Below are positions 8,299-16,753 of a stretch of DNA of 42,206 bases, in pieces. Position numbers and translations under genes: made by a program. Numbering within the stretch: the first letter of the stretch is position 1; every line of letters starts with the position of its first letter. Source of the DNA: M55B118 sp964501715 (GTDB taxonomy: Bacteria > Bacillota_I > Bacilli_A > Izemoplasmatales > Izemoplasmataceae). The notes under the pieces are model-generated. The model had not been told where the DNA came from and made no database searches. It saw only the letters and a list, made by a program, of their open reading frames with translations. The stretch spans positions 1-42,206 of the forward strand of contig CAZCTR010000013.1 of assembly GCA_964501715.1 (NCBI GenBank). The letters run 5' to 3'.

Positions 8299-9075
8299 CT
8301 AAATCAATTCCAGCTTTTCAAAAGCCTTGAACAATCCATCATCCGACACGTCATCGGTCACTATGTCAGCTGCGGCCTTAAGGGCCTCACAGCCATTGCC
8401 CATGGCCACTCCCGTGCCCGCATGCTGAATCATGGTGACATCATTATGGCCATCTCCTATCGCAACCGTGTTTTCCATGGGGATTCCTAGTCGTTCTGTA
8501 AAAACCTTCAACCCTATTTCCTTCAACCCATCTTTTGTGTTCACATCCGCGCTAAAAGGCGAAGACATATTGAAATCCAGTTCCGGATATTCGCGGGAGA
8601 AGGACTCGAAATCACCGTCGTGATCTAAAAACATCACCAGCTGAAGCACTTCGTTCAAAGCCTCGGGATCGGTGACTTTTTTGGGAATGGGGACATGATA
8701 CAAATCACTCATTTTCAGTGCATACTCAGTAGGTTCTGTCTGCATGAAGTAATCATTCACACCGATGAACGCAATATCGATGCCCTTTTGTTTCATGTCT
8801 TCTTTGAACCTGTCCAAAAGTTTTCTAGGTATGACTTTCTTTCTAAGAACCTCACCCTTATAAGATATATACCGCCCGTTCGCCCCTACGACAGCGTCAA
8901 AATGGATTTCCTCTGACAATGCCCCCATGAGTGCCGGCGGGCGGCCAGTCGCGAGTATGACTTCATGGCCGTTGTTTCTGGCTCGTTCAATCGCCGTTTT
9001 TGCGCTTCTTGGTATGGTATGGTCGGTATGGTCGACAATAGTACCGTCAAAATCCAAAAAAACCAGTTTCTTCAT
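8299..9075 (-). CDS. Cof-type HAD-IIB family hydrolase
   Basis: A 258-residue haloacid-dehalogenase phosphatase with a type IIB cap. Motif I is FLDFDGTIVDH (nucleophile Asp and acid/base Asp near residues 6-8). A TGR motif II follows (ATGRPPALM). Motif IV is AIGDGHNDVTMI near the C-terminus. Members dephosphorylate sugar phosphates, phosphoglycolate-like compounds or flavin precursors; the substrate cannot be predicted. The ATG at 9075 is preferred over an in-frame GTG at 9084 because GGAGGGTGA overlaps the GTG but is well spaced for the ATG. It lies just downstream of the SRP RNA gene on the same strand. Confidence 0.9.
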   Translation of the reverse strand: MKKLVFLDFDGTIVDHTDHTIPRSAKTAIERARNNGHEVILATGRPPALMGALSEEIHFDAVVGANGRYISYKGEVLRKKVIPRKLLDRFKEDMKQKGIDIAFIGVNDYFMQTEPTEYALKMSDLYHVPIPKKVTDPEALNEVLQLVMFLDHDGDFESFSREYPELDFNMSSPFSADVNTKDGLKEIGLKVFTERLGIPMENTVAIGDGHNDVTMIQHAGTGVAMGNGCEALKAAADIVTDDVSDDGLFKAFEKLELI

Positions 9076-9120
9076 TAGAATCACCCTCCAGCAAATAGCT
9101 TGATGGTCTCGGTAATTGAA

Positions 9121-9232
9121 AACCTCTCAGCGAGCACCCCCACCCACATAGACAAGCAGCTTAAGGCTGCTCCGTTCCCGGCCTGACCTGGTTCACTGCC
9201 GCCTATTGAATGGGGATGCTCGCTAAGAGGTT
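9121..9232 (-). ncRNA. ffs: Signal recognition particle RNA (small, 4.5S type)
   Basis: Read on the minus strand, the ends form a long stem (9213-9232 with 9121-9140; CCTCTTAGCGAGCA against TGCTCGCTGAGAGG). The apical part holds the SRP domain IV signature GGTCAGGCCGGGAACGGAGC followed by AGCC, flanked by GAACC. This is the Ffh-binding region. No Alu-like domain is visible in these 112 bases, so it is the short 4.5S type. It follows tadA, as scr does in Bacillus. Several T residues after the stem may help termination. Confidence 0.93.
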
Positions 9233-9245
9233 ATTTCTAGGCATA

Positions 9246-9716
9246 CTATACATGATTTTTATCGGAACGTAAAGTGGAAAAGAACTTTTTTAGAAGCGTC
9301 CTGGATTCTGTAGCGAGCACATGCGGCACGACCTCGACCTTGTGGTTGAAATCTCCGCTGAATACGTTGATATTGGAGACGTGAGCGCCTGTCTTGTTGT
9401 CACTTGCGCCATAGACGACCTTCTCAATCCGGGATTGAATCATTGCGCCTGCACACATCGGACAAGGTTCGACTGTCACATATAGGGTGCATCCTTCGAG
9501 CCTCCAACTTCCAAGCGTCTCGCAAGCCTTTTCAATAGCAATAATCTCGGCATGTGCGGTGGACTTTTGTGACGCTTCCCTGAGATTGTGTCCCCTGGCA
9601 ATCACGCTGTCGTCCTTGACGATGACAGCGCCGATTGGCACTTCCTTGATCTCGCAGGCTTTTTTAGCCTCCTTGAGAGCCTCTTGCATGAAAGTTTCGT
9701 GTTTTGAAGTCCCCAT
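9246..9716 (-). CDS. tadA: tRNA-specific adenosine-34 deaminase TadA
   Basis: A 156-residue deaminase that converts the wobble A34 of tRNA-Arg(ACG) to inosine. Zinc ligands and the catalytic Glu are in HAE (55-57) and PCPMC (84-88); the C-terminal tRNA-binding segment with GAHVSNINVF follows. The ATG at 9716 is chosen over a TTG two codons upstream because AAGGA from the tdk end is 9 bases from the ATG. It follows tdk immediately (tdk stop at 9719) and precedes the SRP RNA. Confidence 0.95.
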   Translation of the reverse strand: MGTSKHETFMQEALKEAKKACEIKEVPIGAVIVKDDSVIARGHNLREASQKSTAHAEIIAIEKACETLGSWRLEGCTLYVTVEPCPMCAGAMIQSRIEKVVYGASDNKTGAHVSNINVFSGDFNHKVEVVPHVLATESRTLLKKFFSTLRSDKNHV

Positions 9717-9718
9717 GT

Positions 9719-10327
9719 TCAAAGGTCCTTCATGGTCTTGTAAGGCGTAGGTTTTCTATATACTTTATGACAATGGCGACATCTCGCCTCATATGACTCT
9801 GAAGCGCCGATCATGACCACGGGATCATAATACTTGGCAGGTTTCCCATCAATAATCCTCTGTGTTCTCGTGGCTGGCGCACCGCACCTGACGCAAACGG
9901 CGGATAGTTTCATGACGTATTCAGCTCTGGCCATCAAAATGGGCACAAAAGAGAACGGCTCGCCTCTGAAATCCAAATCAAGACCGCTCGTCATGACCAT
10001 TTTACCTTTTTGAATGAGATGATCCACAACATCCAAGACGGCATCATCTAGGAACTGCACTTCATCGATGGCCACGACATCCGTGTCCTTATCAACATGA
10101 TTGAAGATTTCCTCCGCGGCATTGATGCTGATGGAATCCGCGGATGTTCTATTGTGGGAGATGATGGCATTCTCTTCATATCTGTCATCGATACTCGGTT
10201 TGAACACCACCACTTTTTGTTTAGCATATTCAAGTCGTCTTATTCTTCGCAGCAATTCTTCAGTTTTTCCGGCGAACATGGGTCCGACAATGACTTCAAG
10301 CCACCCTTTTTTCGGTTGCAAAGGCAT
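9719..10327 (-). CDS. tdk: Thymidine kinase (type II)
   Basis: A 202-residue type II thymidine kinase for the salvage of thymidine to dTMP. The P-loop GPMFAGKT is at 15-22. The Walker B-like DEVQFLDD follows, and the lasso domain has two zinc-binding Cys pairs (CVRCG and CRHCH). The ATG at 10327 is spaced correctly from AAGGAG; the longer frame to 10360 runs back through the rpmE terminator. The gene fits with the hpt, MazG-like and nuclease genes of the window as part of nucleoside salvage. Confidence 0.96.
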   Translation of the reverse strand: MPLQPKKGWLEVIVGPMFAGKTEELLRRIRRLEYAKQKVVVFKPSIDDRYEENAIISHNRTSADSISINAAEEIFNHVDKDTDVVAIDEVQFLDDAVLDVVDHLIQKGKMVMTSGLDLDFRGEPFSFVPILMARAEYVMKLSAVCVRCGAPATRTQRIIDGKPAKYYDPVVMIGASESYEARCRHCHKVYRKPTPYKTMKDL

Positions 10328-10349
10328 ATGCATTCTCCTTTTTAAAAGA

Positions 10350-10375
10350 AAAAGCCACATGTCGAATGTGGCCTT
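10350..10375 (-). terminator. rpmE terminator
   Basis: On the minus strand GCCACATTCGACATGTGGC is followed by TTTTTC: a 6-7 bp stem (GCCACAT/ATGTGGC) with a short loop and a T tract. It lies between the rpmE stop and the tdk ribosome site. Confidence 0.8.
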
Positions 10376-10380
10376 TCCGT

Positions 10381-10596
10381 TTATTGATTGTCTTTTTTCA
10401 TGCTGTAACGCTTACGGAAACGTTCGACGCGTCCTGTCGCTTTAGCATGCTTTTGTTTACCAGTGTAAAACGGGTGGCAATTCGAGCATGTGTCGACACG
10501 GATTTCATCCTTCACAGAGCCTGTTTCAAACTCGTTTCCACATGTTGTGCATGTCACTTTAACCGTTTTGTATTCGGGATGGATGCCTTTTTTCAT
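10381..10596 (-). CDS. rpmE: 50S ribosomal protein L31 (zinc type)
   Basis: A 71-residue L31 with the four zinc-ligand cysteines C16, C19, C37 and C40, so it is the C+ form rather than the zinc-independent paralogue. It starts MKKGIHPEY as usual and ends in a basic tail (RVERFRKRYS). An AGGAG site lies upstream. It has its own strong promoter and a 50-base leader with a hairpin, and is followed by a terminator, so it is mainly monocistronic. The zinc form beside a His-rich zinc-binding lipoprotein elsewhere in the window indicates no obvious zinc-sparing here. Confidence 0.97.
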   Translation of the reverse strand: MKKGIHPEYKTVKVTCTTCGNEFETGSVKDEIRVDTCSNCHPFYTGKQKHAKATGRVERFRKRYSMKKDNQ

Positions 10597-10614
10597 CGTA
10601 TTACTCCTTCCGCC

Positions 10615-10634
10615 ATGGTTATTTCGTTAACCAT
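10615..10634 (-). other. Leader hairpin of rpmE
   Basis: A perfect 7-bp stem ATGGTTA/TAACCAT with a 6-base loop sits in the rpmE 5' leader, ending about 18 bases before the ATG. It could be an autoregulatory L31-binding site or simply an mRNA-stabilising stem; the sequence alone does not decide. Confidence 0.5.
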
Positions 10635-10654
10635 AGTAAGTTTATCGCATAAGG

Positions 10655-10683
10655 ATTATATCAAAAGAATGAACATAGTGCAA
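10655..10683 (-). promoter_or_regulatory. rpmE promoter
   Basis: A TTGCAC -35 (10678-10683) and a consensus TATAAT -10 (10655-10660) are separated by 17 bases on the minus strand. Transcription would start near 10648. It diverges from the fumarase operon promoter. Confidence 0.85.
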
Positions 10684-10743
10684 GTTATTCCTTCCAATTT
10701 TGCTATAAAGATGGGTCATCCCCCTAGTATTGCAAGGTGGTTA

Positions 10744-10752
10744 TGTTATAAT
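10744..10752 (+). promoter_or_regulatory. Extended -10 promoter of the fumarase/malic enzyme/aspartase operon
   Basis: TGTTATAAT matches an extended -10 (TGn followed by TATAAT). No good -35 is seen at the normal distance, which is common for extended -10 promoters. It lies 30 bases upstream of the first ATG. Confidence 0.7.
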
Positions 10753-10781
10753 GTTGTCGTATTCTAAAAGAAGGTGAGATT

Positions 10782-11621
10782 ATGCGGGTCATAGATCTTG
10801 AATCCGTCACTCAGAACGTCAGGGATGTCTTGATCAAAATCAACCACGAGTTGGACGATTCCCTTGTTTCTGCATTCAAACGGGCCAAGAACAAAGAATC
10901 AAATGAATTATCGCGTTCGGTCCTGGATGACATTATAGAGAATCAGGATTTAGCGCGCTCAGGCAACATACCTCTTTGTCAAGATACGGGCATGGTGGTC
11001 GTATTCGCAGAGATCGGTCAGAACGTAACCTATGACGGTTCTCTTGACGCCGCAATCAACAAAGGGGTCCGTTCCGCTTACACAGAAGGCTATCTCAGAA
11101 AATCCGTGGTCACGCATCCCTTTGAAAGAATCAATTCTGCGGACAACACTCCGGCGATCATCCATCACAAGATTGTGGAGGGCGATTCTCTTAATTTGAA
11201 GATCGCGTCCAAAGGAGCAGGAAGCGAGAACATGAGCCAAGTGACCATGCTGAAACCTTCGGATGGAGTCGAGGGGGTCAAAAAAATAGTCTTGGACACC
11301 ATTTTCAATGCCGGCGGAAAGCCTTGCCCCCCAATCATCGTGGGCATAGGCATTGGCGGCAATCTTGAAAAAAGCGCATTGATCGCCAAGGAAGCCGTGT
11401 TAAGGGATTTGGAGGACAAACACCCCGACCCGGCCATACAAAGCCTGGAAGATGAACTCTACGAAGAAATCAACAAACTAGGCGTCGGTCCGATGGGCAT
11501 CGGAGGAGAGACGACCTGTCTCGCCGTGAAAATAAACACCTTCCCCATGCATATCGCATCTTTGCCTGTCGCGATCAACATCCAATGCCATTCTTCCCGT
11601 CACGAGGTGATCTCATTATGA
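10782..11621 (+). CDS. Class I fumarate hydratase (TtdA-like), alpha subunit
   Basis: A 279-residue alpha subunit of the two-subunit class I fumarase/tartrate dehydratase family. The three cysteines expected to hold the 4Fe-4S cluster are seen: C66 in GNIPLCQDTG, C182 in KPCPPIIVG and C246 in GGETTCLAV. KGAGSENMSQ and GIGIGGNLEK are also family-typical. It hydrates fumarate to malate with the beta subunit encoded next, with which it overlaps by ATGA. The cluster is oxygen-sensitive, fitting an anaerobic or microaerobic life. A tartrate dehydratase cannot be fully excluded, but the malic enzyme and aspartase neighbours favour fumarase. Confidence 0.92.
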   Translation: MRVIDLESVTQNVRDVLIKINHELDDSLVSAFKRAKNKESNELSRSVLDDIIENQDLARSGNIPLCQDTGMVVVFAEIGQNVTYDGSLDAAINKGVRSAYTEGYLRKSVVTHPFERINSADNTPAIIHHKIVEGDSLNLKIASKGAGSENMSQVTMLKPSDGVEGVKKIVLDTIFNAGGKPCPPIIVGIGIGGNLEKSALIAKEAVLRDLEDKHPDPAIQSLEDELYEEINKLGVGPMGIGGETTCLAVKINTFPMHIASLPVAINIQCHSSRHEVISL

Positions 11622-12142
11622 CACACAGGATCACGCCTCCTTTGGACAATGAAACCCTGCACAACCTGAAAGCTGGTGACAGGGTCCTGATCACTGGCAC
11701 AATTTATACCGCCAGGGATGCCGCGCATAGCCGCCTAATCAACGAAACAAGCCCCCCTTTTTCACTAAAAGGTGCAATCATCTATTATGTTGGCCCCACT
11801 CCAGCGAAGGAAGGGGCCGTGATCGGTGCTGCAGGTCCGACCTCATCATACCGTATGGACGAGATGGCTGTACCACTCATGGAGTCCGGTGTGAAAATGA
11901 TGATCGGAAAAGGGGACCGGTCCGAAACATTCCGACAGCACATGGTCAACAATCATGCGGTCTACATGATCGCAACCGGTGGCGCTGGCGCACTTTTGGC
12001 CAGCAAGATCAAAAAACGCGAATTGGTCATGTATGAGGACCTCGGAGCCGAAGCCGTCTATGAGCTTGAAGTCGAGGACTTTCCCTGTTTCGTCGCCTAT
12101 GACGTCCATGGCAACAACTTATTGAAAAGGAGCCGTTCATGA
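11618..12142 (+). CDS. Class I fumarate hydratase (TtdB-like), beta subunit
   Basis: A 174-residue beta subunit of class I fumarase. Characteristic segments are GDRVLITGTIYTARDAAHSR, YVGPTPAK, IGAAGPTSSYRMD and MIGKGDRS, with ATGGAGALLA near the middle. The start at 11618 overlaps the alpha stop (ATGA) and has GAGGTGA upstream; an in-frame ATG at 11585 lies inside the alpha gene and is not used. The end overlaps the malic enzyme start by four bases, so the three are tightly coupled. Confidence 0.92.
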   Translation: MTHRITPPLDNETLHNLKAGDRVLITGTIYTARDAAHSRLINETSPPFSLKGAIIYYVGPTPAKEGAVIGAAGPTSSYRMDEMAVPLMESGVKMMIGKGDRSETFRQHMVNNHAVYMIATGGAGALLASKIKKRELVMYEDLGAEAVYELEVEDFPCFVAYDVHGNNLLKRSRS

Positions 12143-13317
12143 GCACATTGAATGAGAAAAGTTTAAAACTGCATAAGGATTCCAAAGGGAAAATAGAAGT
12201 CAAATCAAAAGTCAGCGTAAAAAACAGCAATGATTTGTCACTGGCTTATTCACCCGGTGTCGCCGAACCCTGTAAAGCCATCCATAAGAATCCGGAAGAT
12301 GCCTATCTTTACACCTCCAAACAGAATATGGTGGCCGTTGTCACCGATGGAACCGCGGTGCTCGGCCTAGGGGACATAGGGCCACAGGCAGCTCTGCCGG
12401 TGATGGAGGGCAAGGCTGTCCTTCTCAAGGAGTTCGCTGGCGTGGACGCATTTCCAATATGCCTGGATACCAAGGACACCGAAGAGATCATCCAAACAGT
12501 CGAAAGGCTTGCGCCTTCTTTCGGTGGCATCAATCTAGAAGATATAGCCGCCCCGAAATGCGTGGAGATTGAGCGACGTTTGAAAGCGTCCCTTGACATC
12601 CCTGTCTTTCATGATGACCAGCATGGCACGGCGATTGTCACTCTTGCCGCACTTTATAACAGTCTGAAAATCGCGGGCAAACAGATGGAGGATTTGAAGA
12701 TCGTCTTGAGCGGAACAGGAGCAGCGGGAAGCTCAATCGCCCGAATGCTTCATACGGCTGGAGCAAGGACCATCTACGCTTACAACTCCCAAGGCATCGT
12801 GACCAAAGCAAAATATGACCAATACCAGTTTGTCGTGAGGGAACTGATAGACGAGGGCATTGTGACCACATGGGAAAACCCGGAACCCGACACGCTCGAT
12901 ACCATTATGAAAAACACCGATGTTTTCATCGGAGTATCGATCGGTAATATCGTAAGTGAATCCATGGTCCGTTCCATGAATAAAAACCCCATTCTCTTCG
13001 CGATGGCCAATCCCGACCCGGAAATCAAACCCGAACTTGCGAAAAAAGCGGGAGCCCTCATCGTAGGCACCGGCCGTAGCGACTATCCCAACCAGATCAA
13101 CAATGTCCTCGCTTTTCCCGGATTGTTCAGGGGCGCCCTTGACGCCAGGGCTTCCTCAATAAGTGAAGACATGAAAGTCACCGCTTCTAAAGCCATCGCA
13201 GAAATCATCAGACCCGATGAGCTCACAAAGGACTATGTCATCCCCTCTCCGTTCGACCCGAGGGTCGCAAAAGCTGTCGGCCAAGCCGTGGTGGACAGCC
13301 TTCAAAAAACCAAGTAG
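12139..13317 (+). CDS. NAD(P)-dependent malic enzyme
   Basis: A 392-residue short-form malic enzyme (YtsJ/MaeB-type without the phosphotransacetylase domain). It decarboxylates malate to pyruvate with reduction of NAD(P). Visible are the N-terminal substrate domain with SLAYSPGVAEPC (34-45), the metal site region INLEDIAAPKC (131-141), VFHDDQHGTAIV (156-167), and the cofactor loop SGTGAAGSSI (191-200). Cofactor preference is not decided. It shares an ATGA overlap with the fumarase beta gene and is followed after 10 bases by aspartase. Confidence 0.95.
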   Translation: MSTLNEKSLKLHKDSKGKIEVKSKVSVKNSNDLSLAYSPGVAEPCKAIHKNPEDAYLYTSKQNMVAVVTDGTAVLGLGDIGPQAALPVMEGKAVLLKEFAGVDAFPICLDTKDTEEIIQTVERLAPSFGGINLEDIAAPKCVEIERRLKASLDIPVFHDDQHGTAIVTLAALYNSLKIAGKQMEDLKIVLSGTGAAGSSIARMLHTAGARTIYAYNSQGIVTKAKYDQYQFVVRELIDEGIVTTWENPEPDTLDTIMKNTDVFIGVSIGNIVSESMVRSMNKNPILFAMANPDPEIKPELAKKAGALIVGTGRSDYPNQINNVLAFPGLFRGALDARASSISEDMKVTASKAIAEIIRPDELTKDYVIPSPFDPRVAKAVGQAVVDSLQKTK

Positions 13318-13327
13318 GTGATTATTC

Positions 13328-14752
13328 ATGAAATATAGAACAGAACGTGACTTCTTAGGCGAAGTCAACATCCCTCAAGACGCCTACTACGGTATTCAGA
13401 CCGCTAGAGCCAAAGAAAATTTCTCAATCTCCAAACAACCAATCCATAAACAGCTCATCATTGGCTTGGCGACTGTCAAACGCGCTGCAGCGCAAGCCAA
13501 CATGAAAGCTGAGTTCCTTGATATTCCGAAAGCGGATGCGATCATGCAAGCCTGCGACCAGATCATAAACGGGGAACTGCACGACCAGTTCATCACGGAC
13601 ATGATCCAAGGTGGAGCCGGCACCAGCATGCACATGAATGTCAACGAGGTGATCGCCAATCGCGCCGGGGAGCTTCTCGGCGAAGCCAAGGGAACCTATC
13701 AAGCCGTCCATCCCAATGACCATGTCAATTTCGGCCAGTCCACAAACGATGTCGTCCCCACGGCAGGGAAAATCGCCACCATACGTCTCGCCAAGAAACT
13801 TCTCACGGAATTGAAGACGCTTCACCGTTCCTATCTCGATAAGGCTAACACATACCTTGAGACTGTGAAAATGGGCCGTACACACCTTCAGGACGCCGTC
13901 CCCATCAGCATAGGACAGGAATTCGGCGCTTTCGCTGAAGCGCTTCAAAGAGACATAAGAAGAATTGATCTCGCCCTTGAGGAATTGACATTCATCAACA
14001 TGGGCGCCACAGCAGTCGGTACAGGATTGAATGCAAGTGACGTCTACAAAGAAGCGGTCATAAAGAACCTGCGCCGACTCACCCACATCAATTTCAAAAC
14101 CGCTCCCAACCTCATCGACTCAACAAGAAATCTCGATTCCTTCCTATGGTTGTCATCCGCCCTCAAGACGTTGGCGGTGAACCTGTCCAAAACTGCCAAC
14201 GACCTAAGGTTGATGAGCAGTGGTCCAAGCACCGGTCTCAATGAAATCAACCTGCCTCAAGTGCAAGCCGGATCATCAATCATGCCCGGAAAGGTCAACC
14301 CTGTCATACCGGAAGTCATCAATCAGATCGCCTTTGAAGTCATCGGGAATGACGTCTCCATCACCAAGGCTGTTGAAGCCGGCCAACTCGAACTCAATGT
14401 ATTTGAACCAATCATCTTCGTGAACCTCTTCTCAAGTCTCGACATCCTGAAACGTGGCATCACCACCTATCGAACAAAAGCCATCGAAGGCATCACCGTA
14501 AACAAGGACAAGTGCGTCTCCTACGTCGAACGCTCGAGCGGTGTGGTGACAGCCTTGTCTCCACACATCGGCTATGAAAAGAGTGCCGCCATAGCCAAAG
14601 AGGCCATGTCAAGTGGCAAAACGATCAGGGAGATTGTCATAGAAGAAGGGCTTTTGTCCGATGAGGAGATCGATGTCATCCTGAACATCAGGAACATGAC
14701 AAAACCAGGTATCATCGGGCAGAACTACTTGAACAAGAAAAAGAAAAATTGA
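13328..14752 (+). CDS. aspA: Aspartate ammonia-lyase (aspartase)
   Basis: A 474-residue member of the fumarase II/aspartase superfamily. The signature loop GSSIMPGKVNPV (315-326) ends in NPVIPE, as in aspartases, whereas class II fumarases have NPTQ. NFGQSTNDV (134-142) and GRTHLQDA (183-190) line the active site. It converts aspartate to fumarate and ammonia. As the last gene of the operon it supplies fumarate to the fumarase and malic enzyme encoded upstream. A bidirectional terminator follows. Confidence 0.95.
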   Translation: MKYRTERDFLGEVNIPQDAYYGIQTARAKENFSISKQPIHKQLIIGLATVKRAAAQANMKAEFLDIPKADAIMQACDQIINGELHDQFITDMIQGGAGTSMHMNVNEVIANRAGELLGEAKGTYQAVHPNDHVNFGQSTNDVVPTAGKIATIRLAKKLLTELKTLHRSYLDKANTYLETVKMGRTHLQDAVPISIGQEFGAFAEALQRDIRRIDLALEELTFINMGATAVGTGLNASDVYKEAVIKNLRRLTHINFKTAPNLIDSTRNLDSFLWLSSALKTLAVNLSKTANDLRLMSSGPSTGLNEINLPQVQAGSSIMPGKVNPVIPEVINQIAFEVIGNDVSITKAVEAGQLELNVFEPIIFVNLFSSLDILKRGITTYRTKAIEGITVNKDKCVSYVERSSGVVTALSPHIGYEKSAAIAKEAMSSGKTIREIVIEEGLLSDEEIDVILNIRNMTKPGIIGQNYLNKKKKN

Positions 14753-14761
14753 TCGGGCATA

Positions 14762-14800
14762 AAAAAAGATCACGACCGCTAAGTGTGGTCGGGATCTTTT
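14762..14800. terminator. Bidirectional terminator between aspA and the beta-propeller gene
   Basis: The arms AAAAGATCACGACC (14764-14777) and GGTCGGGATCTTTT (14787-14800) pair with one mismatch around a 9-base loop, with A and T runs on either side. It serves two convergent genes. Confidence 0.85.
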
Positions 14801-14809
14801 CATTAGGGA

Positions 14810-16747
14810 TCAATCCAAAAAGGTCAATCTTTGAATAACCTCAAAGGGCGTATCGCGTTCGCTCAATACCACTCCGGACGGCGTGATATGATACACATGG
14901 GTATCACCTGAAACATATCGATAGGTGTAGGGAGCTTCGATAAAATCAGTATGGGTGAAAGAAAGATGACTCTCGGGTCCGAACCACATGTTCGGATAGA
15001 GTTCATAGCCTCTCAAAAGACTTCCTTCGTTAGCTTGTTGAGGGTCAGTCACACCATTGAAAAGTGGCACGAACAGCAAGCTCCTGTTACGTTCATAGGC
15101 AATATTGTCAAACGGGTAGTCCTCAACCATTTGAAGCCCCATATCATCGTAATCTATGGTGGTTCTTCGTTTAGGGGTCAATATCTCGTTTGAAACGGCT
15201 TCATACATGGTCATGACGAGACGGTCCTCTTGTTTCTCAAAACCAAGGAGCATATCGAAAAGGTTGTTCATCTCATAGTGATCCAATTGGCCCAGACCAG
15301 TATAGAAATCAAGATATTCAATCTCCGCCTCAGTACGGACATCGTATATCCTTGTCCTGTCATCGCCTTCTCCTGAGAAGAGATACAAATGATCACCATG
15401 GTTGAAAACTTTGCTGACGGATGCGTGGTCCTCCACTTCCAAAGCTGCGATTTCGTTCAGTTGCTGATCCAGACGATAAATGTGCTGTTGGGTGCGTTCT
15501 TTGTCTTCAGTAACCAAGAAAACCTTGTTTTCCCTGATGGTTAAATGTTCTTTGTCGGAAATGGAACCCTCAAGTTTTTTAGTTCTGCTGTAGTGGACAT
15601 TCCCGGAAACCAGGGAGAATTTTGTGACAATCGTGTCCACAGACTCTATCGGATCAGGCAACTGGAACATCGTCGACGTGGAATCAAATGTATAACTGTT
15701 TGTTGCCATATATGCCGACTCCCCGTAAAAGTTGAGATGATGTCCGTAATCCGTCAAGGTCGTCTCGTAATTGACTTCGGTTTCAAGGATGTCGATGGCA
15801 TACATGGTCATGAAGTTGTTAGGGTTCGTGTTTTCAATGTATCTGACATCGGAAAAATCCGGTTTTGAGGACGCTCCATTCACCGACATGACAGGGAGAA
15901 CGTCCTCCGGATCCTGACGCGGGTCTTCATTGGTAATATAGTGGTTTACTGACATGTACAAAGTCTGACCGTCAAACATGGCATTGCTCAAGAGGCCGGA
16001 AAACTCATAAGTGTCATCCAACACAAAATCATCCTCAACATCATAAACCCTAACGACGGTGCGCCTCTTTAGATCCAACAGCCCGTGTACCGGGCCATCA
16101 CACGACCCCTCTGACTTTTGGGCCAAGACGACCAACTTCCCTCTTTGCATAAACAATCCTTCTGGATTGAAGCTGAAACTTTCACATTCCGAGGATGGAA
16201 ACAACAGGGTTCTCATTTTCTCCAAAGCCCCGTCATCTTTGCGAAGTATCTCTATACCATAAGAGGTCGTGACATATAGAAGCTCATCGTGTTCAAGGGC
16301 ATAGTTGATTCCTTCGAAGGTGTTCGCTTTCTTGTTGGTGATGCGTCTGAGCGCTTCTAGGTCGTCCACATCGGTTGAACTTTGCAAGGGATTGGAATAG
16401 AATTTCTCATTGAACGACGTCCTCACATCAGCGAAGGACTCTACATCCTCCAACCGCTTAATGTGATAATTATAATCCATAGGGGGGCTAAAAACCCAAT
16501 AGAGAAATCCGGCGAGAAACACAATCGGCAAACCGACCATCAAGGCCCTAGTCAAGGAAGGGCGCTTGCGGGCCGCATCTCTCAAATTCCTTAACATCGT
16601 CTTCTTCTCTGAAAGCCTCCGATTCATCTCGTGTTCTTCATACCACTGCTTGAAAAACAGAATGAAAAAGGCGAAAGACCCGACGATGACGCTTAAGGAA
16701 AGAAAATTATTGTAAATGAATTCGACAATGTTTAAAACCATACCCAC
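14810..16747 (-). CDS. Membrane-anchored beta-propeller protein
   Basis: A 645-residue protein. A first hydrophobic helix (about 8-30) and a second (about 67-87) flank a basic loop, so the large C-terminal part lies outside the cell. The outer part (about 100-640) is a repeat of short beta-strand motifs (LLYVTTSYGIEIL, LFMQRGKLVVLAQ, LYMSVNHYI, ESAYMATNSYTF, NKVFLVTEDKE, DHLYLFSGEGD). It resembles the secreted C-terminal beta-propeller family (PF09826-like), which is widespread but of unknown role. The start lies 6 bases after the LytTR regulator stop, so the two are one operon. It may be a surface sensor or adhesion protein; the function is not known. Confidence 0.8.
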   Translation of the reverse strand: MGMVLNIVEFIYNNFLSLSVIVGSFAFFILFFKQWYEEHEMNRRLSEKKTMLRNLRDAARKRPSLTRALMVGLPIVFLAGFLYWVFSPPMDYNYHIKRLEDVESFADVRTSFNEKFYSNPLQSSTDVDDLEALRRITNKKANTFEGINYALEHDELLYVTTSYGIEILRKDDGALEKMRTLLFPSSECESFSFNPEGLFMQRGKLVVLAQKSEGSCDGPVHGLLDLKRRTVVRVYDVEDDFVLDDTYEFSGLLSNAMFDGQTLYMSVNHYITNEDPRQDPEDVLPVMSVNGASSKPDFSDVRYIENTNPNNFMTMYAIDILETEVNYETTLTDYGHHLNFYGESAYMATNSYTFDSTSTMFQLPDPIESVDTIVTKFSLVSGNVHYSRTKKLEGSISDKEHLTIRENKVFLVTEDKERTQQHIYRLDQQLNEIAALEVEDHASVSKVFNHGDHLYLFSGEGDDRTRIYDVRTEAEIEYLDFYTGLGQLDHYEMNNLFDMLLGFEKQEDRLVMTMYEAVSNEILTPKRRTTIDYDDMGLQMVEDYPFDNIAYERNRSLLFVPLFNGVTDPQQANEGSLLRGYELYPNMWFGPESHLSFTHTDFIEAPYTYRYVSGDTHVYHITPSGVVLSERDTPFEVIQRLTFLD

Positions 16748-16753
16748 ACCCCC

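Noticed and set aside
9721..10360. Longer N-terminus for thymidine kinase (start at 10360)
   Set aside because: The first 11 codons would lie inside the rpmE terminator and the ribosome site fits the ATG at 10327.
11585..11620. Possible recoding of TGA as Trp (Mollicutes code)
   Set aside because: TGA acts as a stop in many genes here, often overlapping the next ATG (for example 11619-11621 and 12140-12142), and Trp is coded by TGG.
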